From Magnetospirillum sp. ME-1 (GTDB lineage Bacteria > Pseudomonadota > Alphaproteobacteria > Rhodospirillales > Magnetospirillaceae): DNA of 64,000 bases. The notes under the pieces are model-generated. The model had not been told where the DNA came from, did no database searches, and was given only the letters and a program-made list of their open reading frames with translations. The translations under genes and the position numbers were made by a program. Shown here one piece after another: positions 45,417 through 56,791 of the stretch. The stretch lies in contig NZ_CP015848.1 in NCBI RefSeq assembly GCF_002105535.1, positions 3,700,926 through 3,764,925 of the forward strand, written 5' to 3'. The first letter of the stretch is position 1. Every line of letters begins with the position of its first letter.

Positions 45417-45986
45417 TCATTCGCCGGGCGAGGCAGCCTCTTCGACCATGTGCCGGCGGATCAGCGGCATCTGGAACAGCATGAAGACGAAGGTGAGCGC
45501 CATGCTGCCCGGCACCTTCCACAAGACCCAGACGTCCAGGCTGGCGACGCGGCGCACCACCTCGTTCAGCAGGGCCATGGCGATGAAGAACAGGCAAAAG
45601 CGCAGCGACAGGGCCCGCCAGCCGTCGTCGTCGAGGGCCAGCGCCTCGCCCAGCACCGCCTTGACCGTGGGGCGCTTCAAGATCAGGCCGCCGCCCAGCA
45701 CGGCCGCGAACAGGCCATAGACGATGGACGGCTTCATCATGATGAAGGTCTCGTCGTTCAGCCACAGGGTGAGGCCGCCGAACACGCCCACCACCAGGGC
45801 GGTGACCAGCGGCATCAGGGCGACCTTGCGGGTGACGGCGAAGGACAGCACCAGGGCCACCGCCGTCGCCGCTATCAGCGCGGCGGTGGCGGGCAGCAGG
45901 CCCTTCAGCCAGTAAAGCCCCAGGAACACCGCCAGCGGCCCGAAATCCACGGCGGGCTTCAGCCATTTGGGGGCGTTGTTTTGCAT
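45417..45986 (-). CDS. yciB: Septation/inner-membrane protein YciB (IspZ)
   Basis: A 189-residue membrane protein starting MQNNAPKWLKPAVDFGPLAVF, the usual start of the YciB/IspZ/IspA family. About five membrane segments (for example LVTALVVGVFGGLTLWLND, SIVYGLFAAVLGGGLIL) and the motif MMKPSIVYGLFA identify it. It supports normal cell division and envelope growth, and the length is standard. The ATG at 45986 is preferred to an upstream frame extension because the family begins there. The next gene downstream on the same strand is the giant repeat protein, about 190 bp away. Confidence 0.9.
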   Translation of the reverse strand: MQNNAPKWLKPAVDFGPLAVFLGLYWLKGLLPATAALIAATAVALVLSFAVTRKVALMPLVTALVVGVFGGLTLWLNDETFIMMKPSIVYGLFAAVLGGGLILKRPTVKAVLGEALALDDDGWRALSLRFCLFFIAMALLNEVVRRVASLDVWVLWKVPGSMALTFVFMLFQMPLIRRHMVEEAASPGE

Positions 45987-46089
45987 GGCGGCGTATTGTC
46001 CTGGGCAGGTGGGAAACACTGGCGGGCAACCTGCCACATGGGGGGGCGCAAGGTAAAGTTCCATCCCTCGGATCGTGGCCCGCGGAGCC

Positions 46090-48552
46090 TCAATGCGAAT
46101 GGAAGCGGTAGTCGTTCTTGCCGGATTTCTTGGCAACGTACATGGCTGCGTCGGCATTGGTGAGAAGCGTCTCTGCATCGTCAGCGTCGTCGGGAAAGAG
46201 GCCGATGCCGATGGAGGTGCCCACTCGTGCCACCTTGTCGCCAAAGACCATGGGGCGGTTGATGGCGGCGATGATGCGGTTGGCGATTTCGATGATCTCG
46301 TCGCGGCCGTTGGGATTTTCCAGCAGCACCACGAACTCGTCTCCGCCCAGGCGCGACACCGTGTCGGTGGTGCGCACCGAATCCACCATGCGGACCGCGA
46401 CCTCCTTGAGGACGAAGTCACCGATTTCGTGGCCCAGGGTGTCGTTGACCGCCTTGAAACCGTCCAGGTCCAGAAACATCAGCGCGACCGGCGAACGGGC
46501 GCGCACCGCAGTCGCTAACGCATGCTCCAGGCGGTCGCGGAGCAGGGTCCGGTTGGGCAGGTCGGTCAGGGCGTCGTGGAAGGCGATATGCCGTATGCGC
46601 TGGTCGTCCCGGCGAAGCTCGGTGACGTCACTGAACATTGCCACGTAATGCAGGGGTTTGCCGTCCGAGTCTTGGATGGCGGACACCGTCTGCCAGACCA
46701 GGAAGGCTTCGCCGTTCTTGCGGCGGTTCCACAACTCGCCCTCGAAGCGCCCTTCCTCGGTCAATTTGCGCCAGAAGGCTTGGTAAAAGGACTGATCCTG
46801 GTGATTCGATTTCAAAAGCTTTGGCGTCTGGCCCACGGCCTCCTCGCGGTCATAGCCGGTGATCCGGGTAAAGGCTTCGTTGACTGTCAGGATCGTACCC
46901 CTGGGATCCGTGACGATGATGCCCTGGGACGCCTCGTGAAACACCCTGGCGGCCAGGGCGCTCTGAGCTTCGGCCGCCTTGCGCTCGCTAACATCCTCGA
47001 AGGTCCAGATGCTGCCGCCGGCGGGGTCGTCGGGCGTCAGCAGCTTTCCCCACATGCGCGCCCAGAGAAGGTGCCCGTCCTTGTGGCGCATCTGCCGCTC
47101 GACACCGTAGCGCTCACCCCGGAGCAGGGCGTCGTACGCGGTTCGCCCCAGTTGCTCGTAGGCCTCGTCGCTGGGGTAGAACATACGGGTACTCTGGCCG
47201 TTCATTTCCTCGACGGTGTGGCCGAAAATGTCCGACATGGCCTGGTTGCACCAGACCTGCTGGCGATTCTTGACCAGGGCGATGCCGATACTGGAGCAGG
47301 CCAGGATGGTGTCCAATTGCTGCATCTTGTCGAAATAACGTTGCTGCAGCGTCACATGGCTGGTCACGTCGCGGGAATAGGCCGCCACCAGCGAGACCGT
47401 GCCGCGGGCATCGGTGATGGGATAGATGGAGTTATCGAGAAACAGCCCGTCGCGCTGGTCGGGAAAGTGCTTCGGCCGCCCGTTGGCAACGACGGCATTC
47501 ACCGCGTCCCGGCGATTCTTGCGGACTGGATCTGGGAAGAAGTCGTAAACGCATTTTCCGATCAGATCGTCCGGAATCTTTTGAAAGCGGGAAGCCAGTG
47601 CCTGGTTGCAGGCCAGGACGGTACCATTCGGCGCCAGCAGGCAGGCGGCGTCCAGGGACGCGTTGATCAGGGCGGCGGTCCGTCTTTCACTTTCCCGAAG
47701 TCTCTCCAGGTTCCGCAGATAGGCGAAGAGGGCATAGGACAAGGCCAGAGACAGGGCGATCGCTCCGGCTTCCAAGAGGTTGAGGGCGGCGGTGTCGCCA
47801 TGCCATCCCGTTGTCGGCATGGCCGCCAGTTGCCATGTCCCGCCGGGGACGTGGGCGTCGAACAGCAGGGCGTCCTCTCTGAACAGGCGTTCGTCGCCGA
47901 AGAAGGCCACACCGTTCGCACCCTTGCCGTCCACGCCGCGCAGGGCGAAACTGATGCCGCGCTCTTCCATCTTCAGGTCGGCGGACCATAAGATGTCGTC
48001 CAGGTCGAGTACGATGCTGATGACGCCCCAGTAGCGGCCATCGGCGAAGAAGACCGGAGTCCGGCTGATGACGCCCGTCCCCCCCTGGCGCAGGTTCACC
48101 GGTCCGGCCAGGACCGTGGAGCGGGTCTCGATGGCGCGTTGCACGCTCGGCCATTGGCTGGGAATATCAGGATAGTACAATCCGATGGCGGCCTGATTCC
48201 CTTCGTGGGGAAAGACCCGGGAGATCCGGTTGTCGGGGGCGATGCCGATATTGCGGATATGGCGGCCGTACTGATGCAGCGCCTGAAGCGCACGGTCGGC
48301 GCTGTCCCCCATGACGCCGTTCTGGGCCACGATATGAGCGACCATGCCGTTGGCCAGAAAGACATTGGCGTTCAATTCGGCTTCCAGCCGGGCCAAACGC
48401 GCCAGCGCAGCCCGACCGACATCGGCCCGCAATTCCTGGTCCCGCCGCCCGCGCTCCGTCGTCACGCCGAAATGGATCAGCAGGCACAAAGTCGTGAGGG
48501 CAGCGCCGCTGATCAGCAGGTGTGAAAATCTGAATGCGTTCAAGGGCGGCAA
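46090..48552 (-). CDS. CHASE-PAS-PAS-PAS-GGDEF diguanylate cyclase
   Basis: An 820-residue membrane protein. A first helix (about 10-28), a CHASE-like periplasmic sensor (about 30-255), a second helix (about 258-278), three PAS domains (about 290-405, 415-535, 540-655) and a GGDEF domain (660-820) are seen. The catalytic loop is intact (LGGDEFVVLL) and the inhibitory I-site RTTD lies five residues upstream, so it should make cyclic-di-GMP under product feedback. There is no EAL domain. Translation appears to start at TTG (48552), with a good GGAGGGAGA site about 8 nt before and no ATG in the next 60 codons. Signal and target are unknown; the PilZ protein at 17.7 kb is a possible effector. Confidence 0.87.
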   Translation of the reverse strand: MPPLNAFRFSHLLISGAALTTLCLLIHFGVTTERGRRDQELRADVGRAALARLARLEAELNANVFLANGMVAHIVAQNGVMGDSADRALQALHQYGRHIRNIGIAPDNRISRVFPHEGNQAAIGLYYPDIPSQWPSVQRAIETRSTVLAGPVNLRQGGTGVISRTPVFFADGRYWGVISIVLDLDDILWSADLKMEERGISFALRGVDGKGANGVAFFGDERLFREDALLFDAHVPGGTWQLAAMPTTGWHGDTAALNLLEAGAIALSLALSYALFAYLRNLERLRESERRTAALINASLDAACLLAPNGTVLACNQALASRFQKIPDDLIGKCVYDFFPDPVRKNRRDAVNAVVANGRPKHFPDQRDGLFLDNSIYPITDARGTVSLVAAYSRDVTSHVTLQQRYFDKMQQLDTILACSSIGIALVKNRQQVWCNQAMSDIFGHTVEEMNGQSTRMFYPSDEAYEQLGRTAYDALLRGERYGVERQMRHKDGHLLWARMWGKLLTPDDPAGGSIWTFEDVSERKAAEAQSALAARVFHEASQGIIVTDPRGTILTVNEAFTRITGYDREEAVGQTPKLLKSNHQDQSFYQAFWRKLTEEGRFEGELWNRRKNGEAFLVWQTVSAIQDSDGKPLHYVAMFSDVTELRRDDQRIRHIAFHDALTDLPNRTLLRDRLEHALATAVRARSPVALMFLDLDGFKAVNDTLGHEIGDFVLKEVAVRMVDSVRTTDTVSRLGGDEFVVLLENPNGRDEIIEIANRIIAAINRPMVFGDKVARVGTSIGIGLFPDDADDAETLLTNADAAMYVAKKSGKNDYRFHSH

Positions 48553-48697
48553 CGCGGTCTCCCTCCGCGACCTCGGAAGGGGCTATGACTTAGGTCATGT
48601 TCCATGCTTGCCGCAGCTTATCGCCTTCACCCCTTGGCGTGAAGACGCAACCGGCGCCTCGCCGAGCCGGCGCGGGCTGTTTGCGCTGCGTTTCGCT

Positions 48698-50521
<1,824 letters not shown>

Positions 50522-50527
50522 GGGCGT

Positions 50528-51877
50528 CTAGTCCTTCTTCGCTTTCTTGGCGGCCTGCTGGGCGCGGAACCGGTCGGCCCAGCCCTTCAGCTCCATCTGC
50601 GAGCCGCGCGCCACCGCCAGCGCGCCCTCGGTCACCTCCTTGGTGATCACCGAGCCGGCGCCCACCACGGCCCCGTCGCCGATCTTCACCGGGGCCACCA
50701 GCGAGGTGTTGGAGCCGATGAAGGCGCCTGCGCCGATATCGGTGAACGACTTGTTGAAGCCGTCGTAATTGCAGGTGATGGTGCCCGCGCCCACATTGGC
50801 GCCGGCGCCCACCCGGGCGTCGCCGATATAGGTCAGGTGGTTGACCTTGGCGCCCTTCTCGATGGTGGCCTTCTTCACCTCGACGAAATTGCCGATATGG
50901 GCGTTCTCGCCGATCTCGGCGCCGGGGCGCAGCCGGGCGAAGGGGCCGGCGGCGACGCCGTCTTCCACGGTGCAGCCCTCGAAATGGCAGAAGCCCTTGA
51001 TCTCGACGTTGTCGCCCACGGTGACGCCGGGGCCGAACACCACGTGCGGCCAGATTGTGACGTCACGACCGATCTTGGTGTCCCACGACAGCCACACGGT
51101 GGCGGGGTCGATCAGGGTGGCGCCGCCCTCCATGGCGGCCTCGCGCAGGCGGGCCTGAACCAGGGATTCGGCCACCGCCAGTTCCGAGCGGGAATTGACG
51201 CCCAGCAATTCGGCCGGATCGCCCTCCACGTGCGAGCAGGTGGCGCCGTCGGCGCGGGCCAGGGCGACGATATCGGTCAGGTAGTACTCGCCCTTGGAAT
51301 TCTTGTTGTCGACCCGCTCGATCAGGCTCCACAGGCGGTTGCCGTCGATGCACATCACGCCGGAATTGCACAGCGGGTTCTCGCGCTGGTCGGGGGTGGC
51401 GTCGCGGTATTCCACGATGGCCTTCAGCCCCTCGGCGCCCACCACCAGCCTTCCGTAATGGCCGGGGTCGTCGGGCTTGAAGCCCAGCACCACCACCGCC
51501 GGGTCGCGGGGGCCTCTGCGCTCGGCCAGCATGCGCTCCAGCGTCGCCCGGGTGATCAGCGGCGTGTCGCCATAAAGCACCAGCACGTCGCCGTCGAACG
51601 GACCCAGCGCCGCCTTGGCCTGGAGAACGGCGTGGCCGGTGCCCAGCCGGTCGGTCTGGATCACCGTGGGATGGGGGGCGACGGTCCTGCTCACCACGTC
51701 CATGTCGGGGCCGACCACCACCACCATGCGGTCGGGCGCCAGGCCCGAGACGGTGTCGAGCAGGTGGCTGACCATGGGACGGCCCGCCAGCGGATGCATC
51801 ACCTTGGGCAGCGACGACTTCATGCGCGTTCCCTGGCCTGCGGCAAGGACGATGACGGCGAGCTTGGCGGAAGCCAT
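50528..51877 (-). CDS. glmU: Bifunctional GlmU (uridylyltransferase / acetyltransferase)
   Basis: A 449-residue protein. The N-terminal pyrophosphorylase starts MASAKLAVIVLAAGQGTRM with the L-x2-G-x-G-T-x-M loop. The C-terminal half is a left-handed beta-helix with hexapeptide repeats (VEDGVAAGPFARLRPGAEIG, NVGAGTITCNYDG) and the acetyltransferase site. It converts GlcN-1-P to UDP-GlcNAc. The ATG at 51877 is chosen to match the family start. It is the first gene of the glmU-glmS operon, divergent from gph with a 94-bp gap. Confidence 0.96.
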   Translation of the reverse strand: MASAKLAVIVLAAGQGTRMKSSLPKVMHPLAGRPMVSHLLDTVSGLAPDRMVVVVGPDMDVVSRTVAPHPTVIQTDRLGTGHAVLQAKAALGPFDGDVLVLYGDTPLITRATLERMLAERRGPRDPAVVVLGFKPDDPGHYGRLVVGAEGLKAIVEYRDATPDQRENPLCNSGVMCIDGNRLWSLIERVDNKNSKGEYYLTDIVALARADGATCSHVEGDPAELLGVNSRSELAVAESLVQARLREAAMEGGATLIDPATVWLSWDTKIGRDVTIWPHVVFGPGVTVGDNVEIKGFCHFEGCTVEDGVAAGPFARLRPGAEIGENAHIGNFVEVKKATIEKGAKVNHLTYIGDARVGAGANVGAGTITCNYDGFNKSFTDIGAGAFIGSNTSLVAPVKIGDGAVVGAGSVITKEVTEGALAVARGSQMELKGWADRFRAQQAAKKAKKD

Positions 51878-51971
51878 GATGCGGGCTGGACCCAATCTGT
51901 TGCGGTTGTGGCCGGAAGGTGCCACAAAAGGCCCGAGCGGGCCAAGTCAATCTTTGTTGCGGAAGGTTTCA

Positions 51972-52634
51972 ATGGGCATGGGATTGCAGGCGGTGCTGTT
52001 CGACCTGGACGGCACCCTGATTCATTCGCTTCCCGATCTGGTGGCGGCGGTCAACCGGCTGCTGGCCGGCGAGGGGCGCGGAGCCCTGGACGACCGTACG
52101 GTGATGTCCTTCGTGGGCGACGGGGCGGGCACCCTGGTGACCCGGGTGTTCATGGCCACCGGCGGCATGCCGGGCCCCGAGGTGGAGCCGTATCTCGAGC
52201 GTTTCCTGGCCGATTACGAGCCGCGTTCGGCCGAGAACACCGTGCCCTGGCCCGGCGTGCCCGAGACCCTGGCCGAGTTGAAGGCCGCCGGTTTGCGCCT
52301 TGCCGTGTGCACCAACAAGCCGTCGCGGGCCACCGCCGAGATCCTGGCGGCGCTGGATCTGGAACGCTGGTTCGATCTGGTGGTGGGCGCCGACGACGCA
52401 CCCGCCATCAAGCCCGACCCCGCCCATGTCACCTGCATCCTCGACCATCTGGGGGTGGCGGCCGGGGCTGCGGTGATGGTGGGCGATTCCACCAACGACA
52501 TCGTGTCGGCCAGACGGGCCGGAGTGCGGAGCGTGGCGCTGTCCTTCGGCTATTGCCACGGGCCGGTGGCGGATTTGGGCGCCGACTGGATCGTCGACGA
52601 CTTCCGCGATCTTTCCCGCCTGCTGCTGGGGTAG
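51972..52634 (+). CDS. gph: Phosphoglycolate phosphatase (HAD family)
   Basis: A 220-residue HAD hydrolase. Motif I is FDLDGTLIHS with the nucleophile Asp, motif II Thr is in VCTNKPS, and motif IV is VGDSTNDIVSARRAG. The size and GCxx-type C2 cap fit Gph, which removes 2-phosphoglycolate formed from DNA repair or Rubisco. Another small sugar phosphate is possible. A GGAAGG site precedes the ATG at 51972; a second in-frame ATG two codons later is an alternative. It is not in an evident operon. Confidence 0.85.
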   Translation: MGMGLQAVLFDLDGTLIHSLPDLVAAVNRLLAGEGRGALDDRTVMSFVGDGAGTLVTRVFMATGGMPGPEVEPYLERFLADYEPRSAENTVPWPGVPETLAELKAAGLRLAVCTNKPSRATAEILAALDLERWFDLVVGADDAPAIKPDPAHVTCILDHLGVAAGAAVMVGDSTNDIVSARRAGVRSVALSFGYCHGPVADLGADWIVDDFRDLSRLLLG

Positions 52635-52712
52635 CCCTCTTGCGTTGAAAGAGGTTCGGGGCCATGCTCTCCCCAGCCGATAGTCGGGGGCGCCGTGGTC
52701 GAGGGTAAGGGT

Positions 52713-55166
52713 ATGCCGCAAGAGCGGCGGGTTGAGGAATTGTCGCAGCAGGTGGAGCGCCTGTCGCTGTACCAGGCGGTGTTCGACAATGCCTGCGAGG
52801 GTATTTTCGCCACCAACTCGGCCAACCGCATCATCGCCGTCAATCCCGCCTTCACCGCCATCACCGGCTATACGGCCGAGGAAGCCATCGGCAACGATCC
52901 CCACATGCTGAGCTCGGGGTTCCACGACCGCGCCTTCTACGACGAGATGTGGCAGCATCTCTCGGCTCATGGCCGGTGGCAGGGCGACGTCATCGACCGC
53001 CACAAGGACGGCCGCCCCATCCGCCTGTGGCTGTCCATCACCAGCCAGCGCGGCCCGGATGGAGCGGTCGACCGCCGCATCGCCGTGTTCCGCGACGTCA
53101 CCGAGGCGCGCGAGACGGCCGAGCAACTGTGGCAACGCAGCAATTTCGACCCGCTGACCGAACTGCCCAACCGCAACCTGTTCCTCGACCGCCTGCTGCA
53201 GGCCCTGGTCCTGGCCGGGCGCGAGGGCTCCAAGGCGGCCATGCTGTTCATCGGCCTGGACGGCTTCAAGAACATCAACGATTCGCTGGGCCACTGGATC
53301 GGCGACAAGGTGCTGCAGGAGGCGTCCCGGCGGTTCCAGAGCTGCCTGCGCCAGGGCGACACGGCGGCGCGCTTCGGCGGCGACGAATTCACCGTGGTGC
53401 TCTCGGGCGTGCGCTCCACCTCGGAAGTAGAGGCGGTGGTCCGCTCGGTGCTCGAGGCGCTGCAGGAACCCTTCGTGGTCGAGCATCACCACATCCTGAT
53501 CTCGTGTTCCATCGGCGTCTGCCTGTGGCCGGGCGATGGCGAGGACGTGGAGGCCCTGATGCGCAACGCCACGGCGGCGCTGCAGCAGGCCAAGCAGGCC
53601 GGGCGCAACACCTTCCGCTTCTTCACCCCGGCCATGGACGCCCGCGCCCAGGCCCGCTCCAAGCTGGCCGACGAATTGTCGGGCGCCCTGGCCCAGGGCG
53701 AGTTCCATCTGGTGTTCCAGCCCCTGGTGGACGTCAAGACGGGCAAGGTCAACGCCGCCGAGGCGCTGCTGCGCTGGCACAACCGCTATCTCGGCGTGGT
53801 CAGCCCCGACCAGTTCGTCCCCCTGGCCGAGGAACTGGGCCTGATCCGCCCCATCGGCGAATGGCTGATCACCGCCGCCTGCCGCGAGGCGCTGGTCTGG
53901 CAGGGCATGGGCCTGGGCGACATCAACATCGCCGTCAACATCTCGCCCCGGCAGTTCCAGCAGGGCGACATCGTCTCCATCATCAAGCGCGCCCTGGACG
54001 AGACCCGCCTGCCGCCCTGGCTGCTCACGGTGGAGATTACCGAGGGGCTGCTGCTCTCCAACGGCGAGGAGATCCTGGCCAAGATGGAGGCCATCCGCAG
54101 CCTGGGCGTCAGCCTGTCGGTGGACGATTTCGGCACCGGCTATTCGTCGCTGTCCTACCTGAAAAGCTTCCCGGTGGACGTGCTGAAGATCGACCGCTCG
54201 TTCATCGCCGACATGGGGGAGCGCTCCGACGACGCCACCATGGTCGAGGCGATCATCGCGCTGGGCCACTCGCTGCACCTGGAAGTGGTGGCCGAGGGCG
54301 TCGAGACCCAGGAGCAGCTGGATTTCATCACCAATCAGGGCTGCGATGTGGCCCAGGGCTATTTCTTCTCGCCGCCGCTGTCCGGGCCGCGCTTCCGCGA
54401 ATTCGTGCTGGGGCGCCACGGCCTGCCCCATCCCAGCGGCGTGTCCGGCGTGGCGCCCCATGGAATCCGGGTGCTGTTCGCCGACGACATGGAACTGGTG
54501 CGTCTGGTGTTCCGCGATTTCCTGGACGGCACCGGCTGCGTCATCGACGAGGCGTCGGGCGGGGCGGAGGCCGTCGCCAAGGCCACCGCCGTGCGCCCCG
54601 ACGGCGGCAACCGCCATCAGCTGGTGGTCCTCGACCTCTGCATGCCCGAGGTGGACGGGTTCCAGGTGGCCAAGGCCATCCGCCAGTTCGAGGAGACCCA
54701 CGGACTACCGGCGGTGCCGCTGATCGCCCTGACCGCCGACGATTCCGAGGCCAGCCGGATACGGGCCATCGACGCCGGCTTCAACCGCTTCCTCGCCAAG
54801 CCCATTTCCCGCTCGGACCTGCTGGCCGCCATGGCCGAGATGCTGCCGCCCACCGAAATCGACGCCGCGCCCGAGGCGCCGGGACTGGCGGCGGGCATCA
54901 ACATTCCCGCCGGGCTGGAGCACCTGCTTCCCTCGTTCCTGGCTGAAATGCTGAAGGACCAGGAGATTCTGCGCCGCCTGGCCGAGGCGGGCGACCGCGC
55001 CCGGCTCACCGATCACGCCCACGCCATGCGGGGCAAATGCGGCATGTTCGGCGAGGAGGCGCTTTATACCCTGCTGGGCGATCTGGAGGCGCTGGCGCCC
55101 GAGGGCGAGGGCGGCGAAATCACCCGTCTGGTCGCCAAGGTCGTTGAACGGGTCGGCCGCCTGTAG
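52713..55166 (+). CDS. PAS-GGDEF-EAL-receiver-Hpt signalling protein
   Basis: An 817-residue cytoplasmic protein with an uncommon order: PAS (about 15-135), GGDEF (145-305), EAL (320-560), response-regulator receiver (about 585-710) and a C-terminal Hpt domain (about 730-815). The GGDEF loop is FGGDEFTVVL with I-site RQGD. The EAL has AEALLRW, DDFGTGYSSL and EGVET, so both synthesis and breakdown of cyclic-di-GMP look possible. The receiver keeps Asp in VVLDLCMPEVDG and the Lys in LAKPIS. The Hpt His is in HAHAMRGKCGMFG. The receiver and Hpt suggest a phosphorelay link. The ATG at 52713 behind gagggtaagg is chosen over a GTG 18 bp upstream. Confidence 0.88.
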   Translation: MPQERRVEELSQQVERLSLYQAVFDNACEGIFATNSANRIIAVNPAFTAITGYTAEEAIGNDPHMLSSGFHDRAFYDEMWQHLSAHGRWQGDVIDRHKDGRPIRLWLSITSQRGPDGAVDRRIAVFRDVTEARETAEQLWQRSNFDPLTELPNRNLFLDRLLQALVLAGREGSKAAMLFIGLDGFKNINDSLGHWIGDKVLQEASRRFQSCLRQGDTAARFGGDEFTVVLSGVRSTSEVEAVVRSVLEALQEPFVVEHHHILISCSIGVCLWPGDGEDVEALMRNATAALQQAKQAGRNTFRFFTPAMDARAQARSKLADELSGALAQGEFHLVFQPLVDVKTGKVNAAEALLRWHNRYLGVVSPDQFVPLAEELGLIRPIGEWLITAACREALVWQGMGLGDINIAVNISPRQFQQGDIVSIIKRALDETRLPPWLLTVEITEGLLLSNGEEILAKMEAIRSLGVSLSVDDFGTGYSSLSYLKSFPVDVLKIDRSFIADMGERSDDATMVEAIIALGHSLHLEVVAEGVETQEQLDFITNQGCDVAQGYFFSPPLSGPRFREFVLGRHGLPHPSGVSGVAPHGIRVLFADDMELVRLVFRDFLDGTGCVIDEASGGAEAVAKATAVRPDGGNRHQLVVLDLCMPEVDGFQVAKAIRQFEETHGLPAVPLIALTADDSEASRIRAIDAGFNRFLAKPISRSDLLAAMAEMLPPTEIDAAPEAPGLAAGINIPAGLEHLLPSFLAEMLKDQEILRRLAEAGDRARLTDHAHAMRGKCGMFGEEALYTLLGDLEALAPEGEGGEITRLVAKVVERVGRL

Positions 55167-55199
55167 CACCATGGGTGTTCAATCCCGGGCGGCATCATC

Positions 55200-55586
55200 A
55201 TGAAGATCACGCAGTTCACCGACTTTTCCATCCGTCTGCTCATCTACCTGTCGCGCCACCGCGACCGGGTGGTGACGGTGCGCGAGGTGGCGGAGTATTA
55301 CGGCATCTCCGCCGAGCACCTGAAAAAGATCGTCCGCTCCCTGGCCGATCTGGGACACGTGCAGACGGTGCGGGGCAAGCATGGCGGACTGCGCCTGGGT
55401 CGCGAGCCCCGGGACATTCAACTGGGCCATCTGTTCCGCCAGCAGGAGAATTTGGCCCTGCTGCCCTGCCACGAGCCTTGCGACACCTGCCCCATCGTGG
55501 AATGCAAATTGCGCAGCCTGGTGGACGACGCCCTGGCCGCCTTCCTGGCCGTGTTCGACGGCAAGACCCTGGCGGATGTGGTTTAG
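55200..55586 (+). CDS. nsrR: NsrR-like Rrf2 transcription regulator
   Basis: A 128-residue Rrf2-family protein. It starts MKITQFTDFSIRLLIYLS and has the helix-turn-helix with ISAEHLKKIVRSL followed by VRGKHGGLRLG, close to NsrR. Asp8 and cysteines at 90, 94, 97 and 102 could bind an FeS cluster, but the spacing (Cys-x3-Cys-x2-Cys-x4-Cys) differs from the three-Cys pattern of E. coli NsrR. NsrR represses nitric-oxide stress genes and is inactivated by NO. No obvious target gene adjoins it. It follows the signalling gene at 55166 by 33 bp and ends 13 bp before a palindromic repeat. Confidence 0.8.
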   Translation: MKITQFTDFSIRLLIYLSRHRDRVVTVREVAEYYGISAEHLKKIVRSLADLGHVQTVRGKHGGLRLGREPRDIQLGHLFRQQENLALLPCHEPCDTCPIVECKLRSLVDDALAAFLAVFDGKTLADVV

Positions 55587-55599
55587 CGAGGCACTCGTC

Positions 55600-55707
55600 T
55601 GTCATCCCGACGACCTGCGGGAGGAGGGATCTCGTCCTGGCACGGCTTTTCAGAATTGGCCCTGTCAGAGCAGGCGGAGATCCCTCGGCTTACGCCTCGG
55701 GATGACA
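55600..55707. repeat. 108-bp palindromic element, copy 3
   Basis: The ends tgtcatcccgacgac and gcctcgggatgaca pair, as do ggagggatctcgtcc and gcggagatccctcg. It has the same orientation as the 26490 copy and lies between the convergent nsrR-like gene and epmA. Confidence 0.85.
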
Positions 55708-55718
55708 ATGAAAAACAC

Positions 55719-56765
55719 TCAGCCCGCCACCGGCGCCCACAGAACCTCGTCGATGCGCTCCGCCCCGGCCAGCAGCATGACCAGCCGGTCGAAACCCAGC
55801 GCGTTTCCGGCCGAATCCGGCATGCCGAACTCCAGGGCGGACAGGAAGTCCTCGTCCAGGGGGTAGCGCTCGCCGTAGAGGCGCTGCTTCAGGTCCATGT
55901 CGGCGGTGAAGCGGCGGCGCTGTTCGCCCGCGTCGGTCAACTCGCCGAAGGCGTTGCACAGTTCCACCCCCAAGGCATAGGCCTCGAAGCGCTCGGCCAC
56001 CCTTGCATCGGCGGGCGACGGGCGCGACAGTGCCGCCATGGACACCGGATAGGAATGAAGTATGACCGGTCGGTCGAAGCCCAGATGGGGCTCGACGCGG
56101 TCCAGCATCACCTTGAAGAAGATGTCCTCCCAGGTGTCGGACGGGCTGACCGAGATGCCGATGCGCGCCGCCTCGGCCGCCAGGACCGACCGGTCGGGCG
56201 ACCAGGGATCGGGGGCGGTGACCAGGATGTCGATGCCGGCGTATTCACGGAAGGCCTCGGCCACCGACAGCCGCCGCCAGGGGACGAAGGGATCGCATTC
56301 CTGTCCTTCCCGCCGCAGCGTTTCCACCCCGGCGGCCCTGGCGCAGTCCTGTACCAGGGTTTCGGTGTCGGCCATCAGGTCGGCGATGGAGGCTCCGGCC
56401 CGATACCATTCCAGCATGGTGAATTCGGGATGGTGGGTTTGCGAGCGCTCGGCATTGCGGAACACCCGGGCCAGTTGGTAGAGGCGCGGCATTCCGGCCA
56501 CCAGCAGCTTCTTCATGGCGAATTCCGGGCTGGTGTGGAGATAGAGCGGCCGGTCGGGCCCGCCATAGGGATCGGCCAGCGCGGTGGCGAAGGCCTTGAG
56601 GTGGGGCTCCAGGCCGGGCGAGACCTGCAGGCAGGGGGTCTCTACCTCCCTAAAGTCGCGGGCGGCGAAGAAGGCGCGGGTAGCGCCCAGCACGCGGGCG
56701 CGCAGTTCCAGATTGCCGCGCCGCGCCGCGAACACCTCGGGCCGCCACCATTCTTTACCTGCCAT
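55719..56765 (-). CDS. epmA: EF-P lysine lysyltransferase EpmA
   Basis: A 348-residue class II aminoacyl-tRNA-synthetase-like enzyme without a tRNA-binding domain, the normal EpmA/GenX/PoxA size. It starts MAGKEWWRPEVFAARRGNLELR and has ETPCLQVSPGLEPHLKAF, FRNAERSQTHHPEFTMLEWY and a final NALGFDRLVMLLAG, all typical. It attaches a lysine to EF-P. The substrate-modifying partner EpmB is divergent, 26 bp away, and EF-P itself follows epmB, so the full modification set is in one locus. Confidence 0.92.
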   Translation of the reverse strand: MAGKEWWRPEVFAARRGNLELRARVLGATRAFFAARDFREVETPCLQVSPGLEPHLKAFATALADPYGGPDRPLYLHTSPEFAMKKLLVAGMPRLYQLARVFRNAERSQTHHPEFTMLEWYRAGASIADLMADTETLVQDCARAAGVETLRREGQECDPFVPWRRLSVAEAFREYAGIDILVTAPDPWSPDRSVLAAEAARIGISVSPSDTWEDIFFKVMLDRVEPHLGFDRPVILHSYPVSMAALSRPSPADARVAERFEAYALGVELCNAFGELTDAGEQRRRFTADMDLKQRLYGERYPLDEDFLSALEFGMPDSAGNALGFDRLVMLLAGAERIDEVLWAPVAG

Positions 56766-56791
56766 GGCCTTTTCCTCTATCTAGGGACCCC

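Noticed and set aside
52636-52654. Hairpin cctctt/aagagg after gph
   Set aside because: A stem of only 6 bp and no T-tract; too weak to call a terminator.
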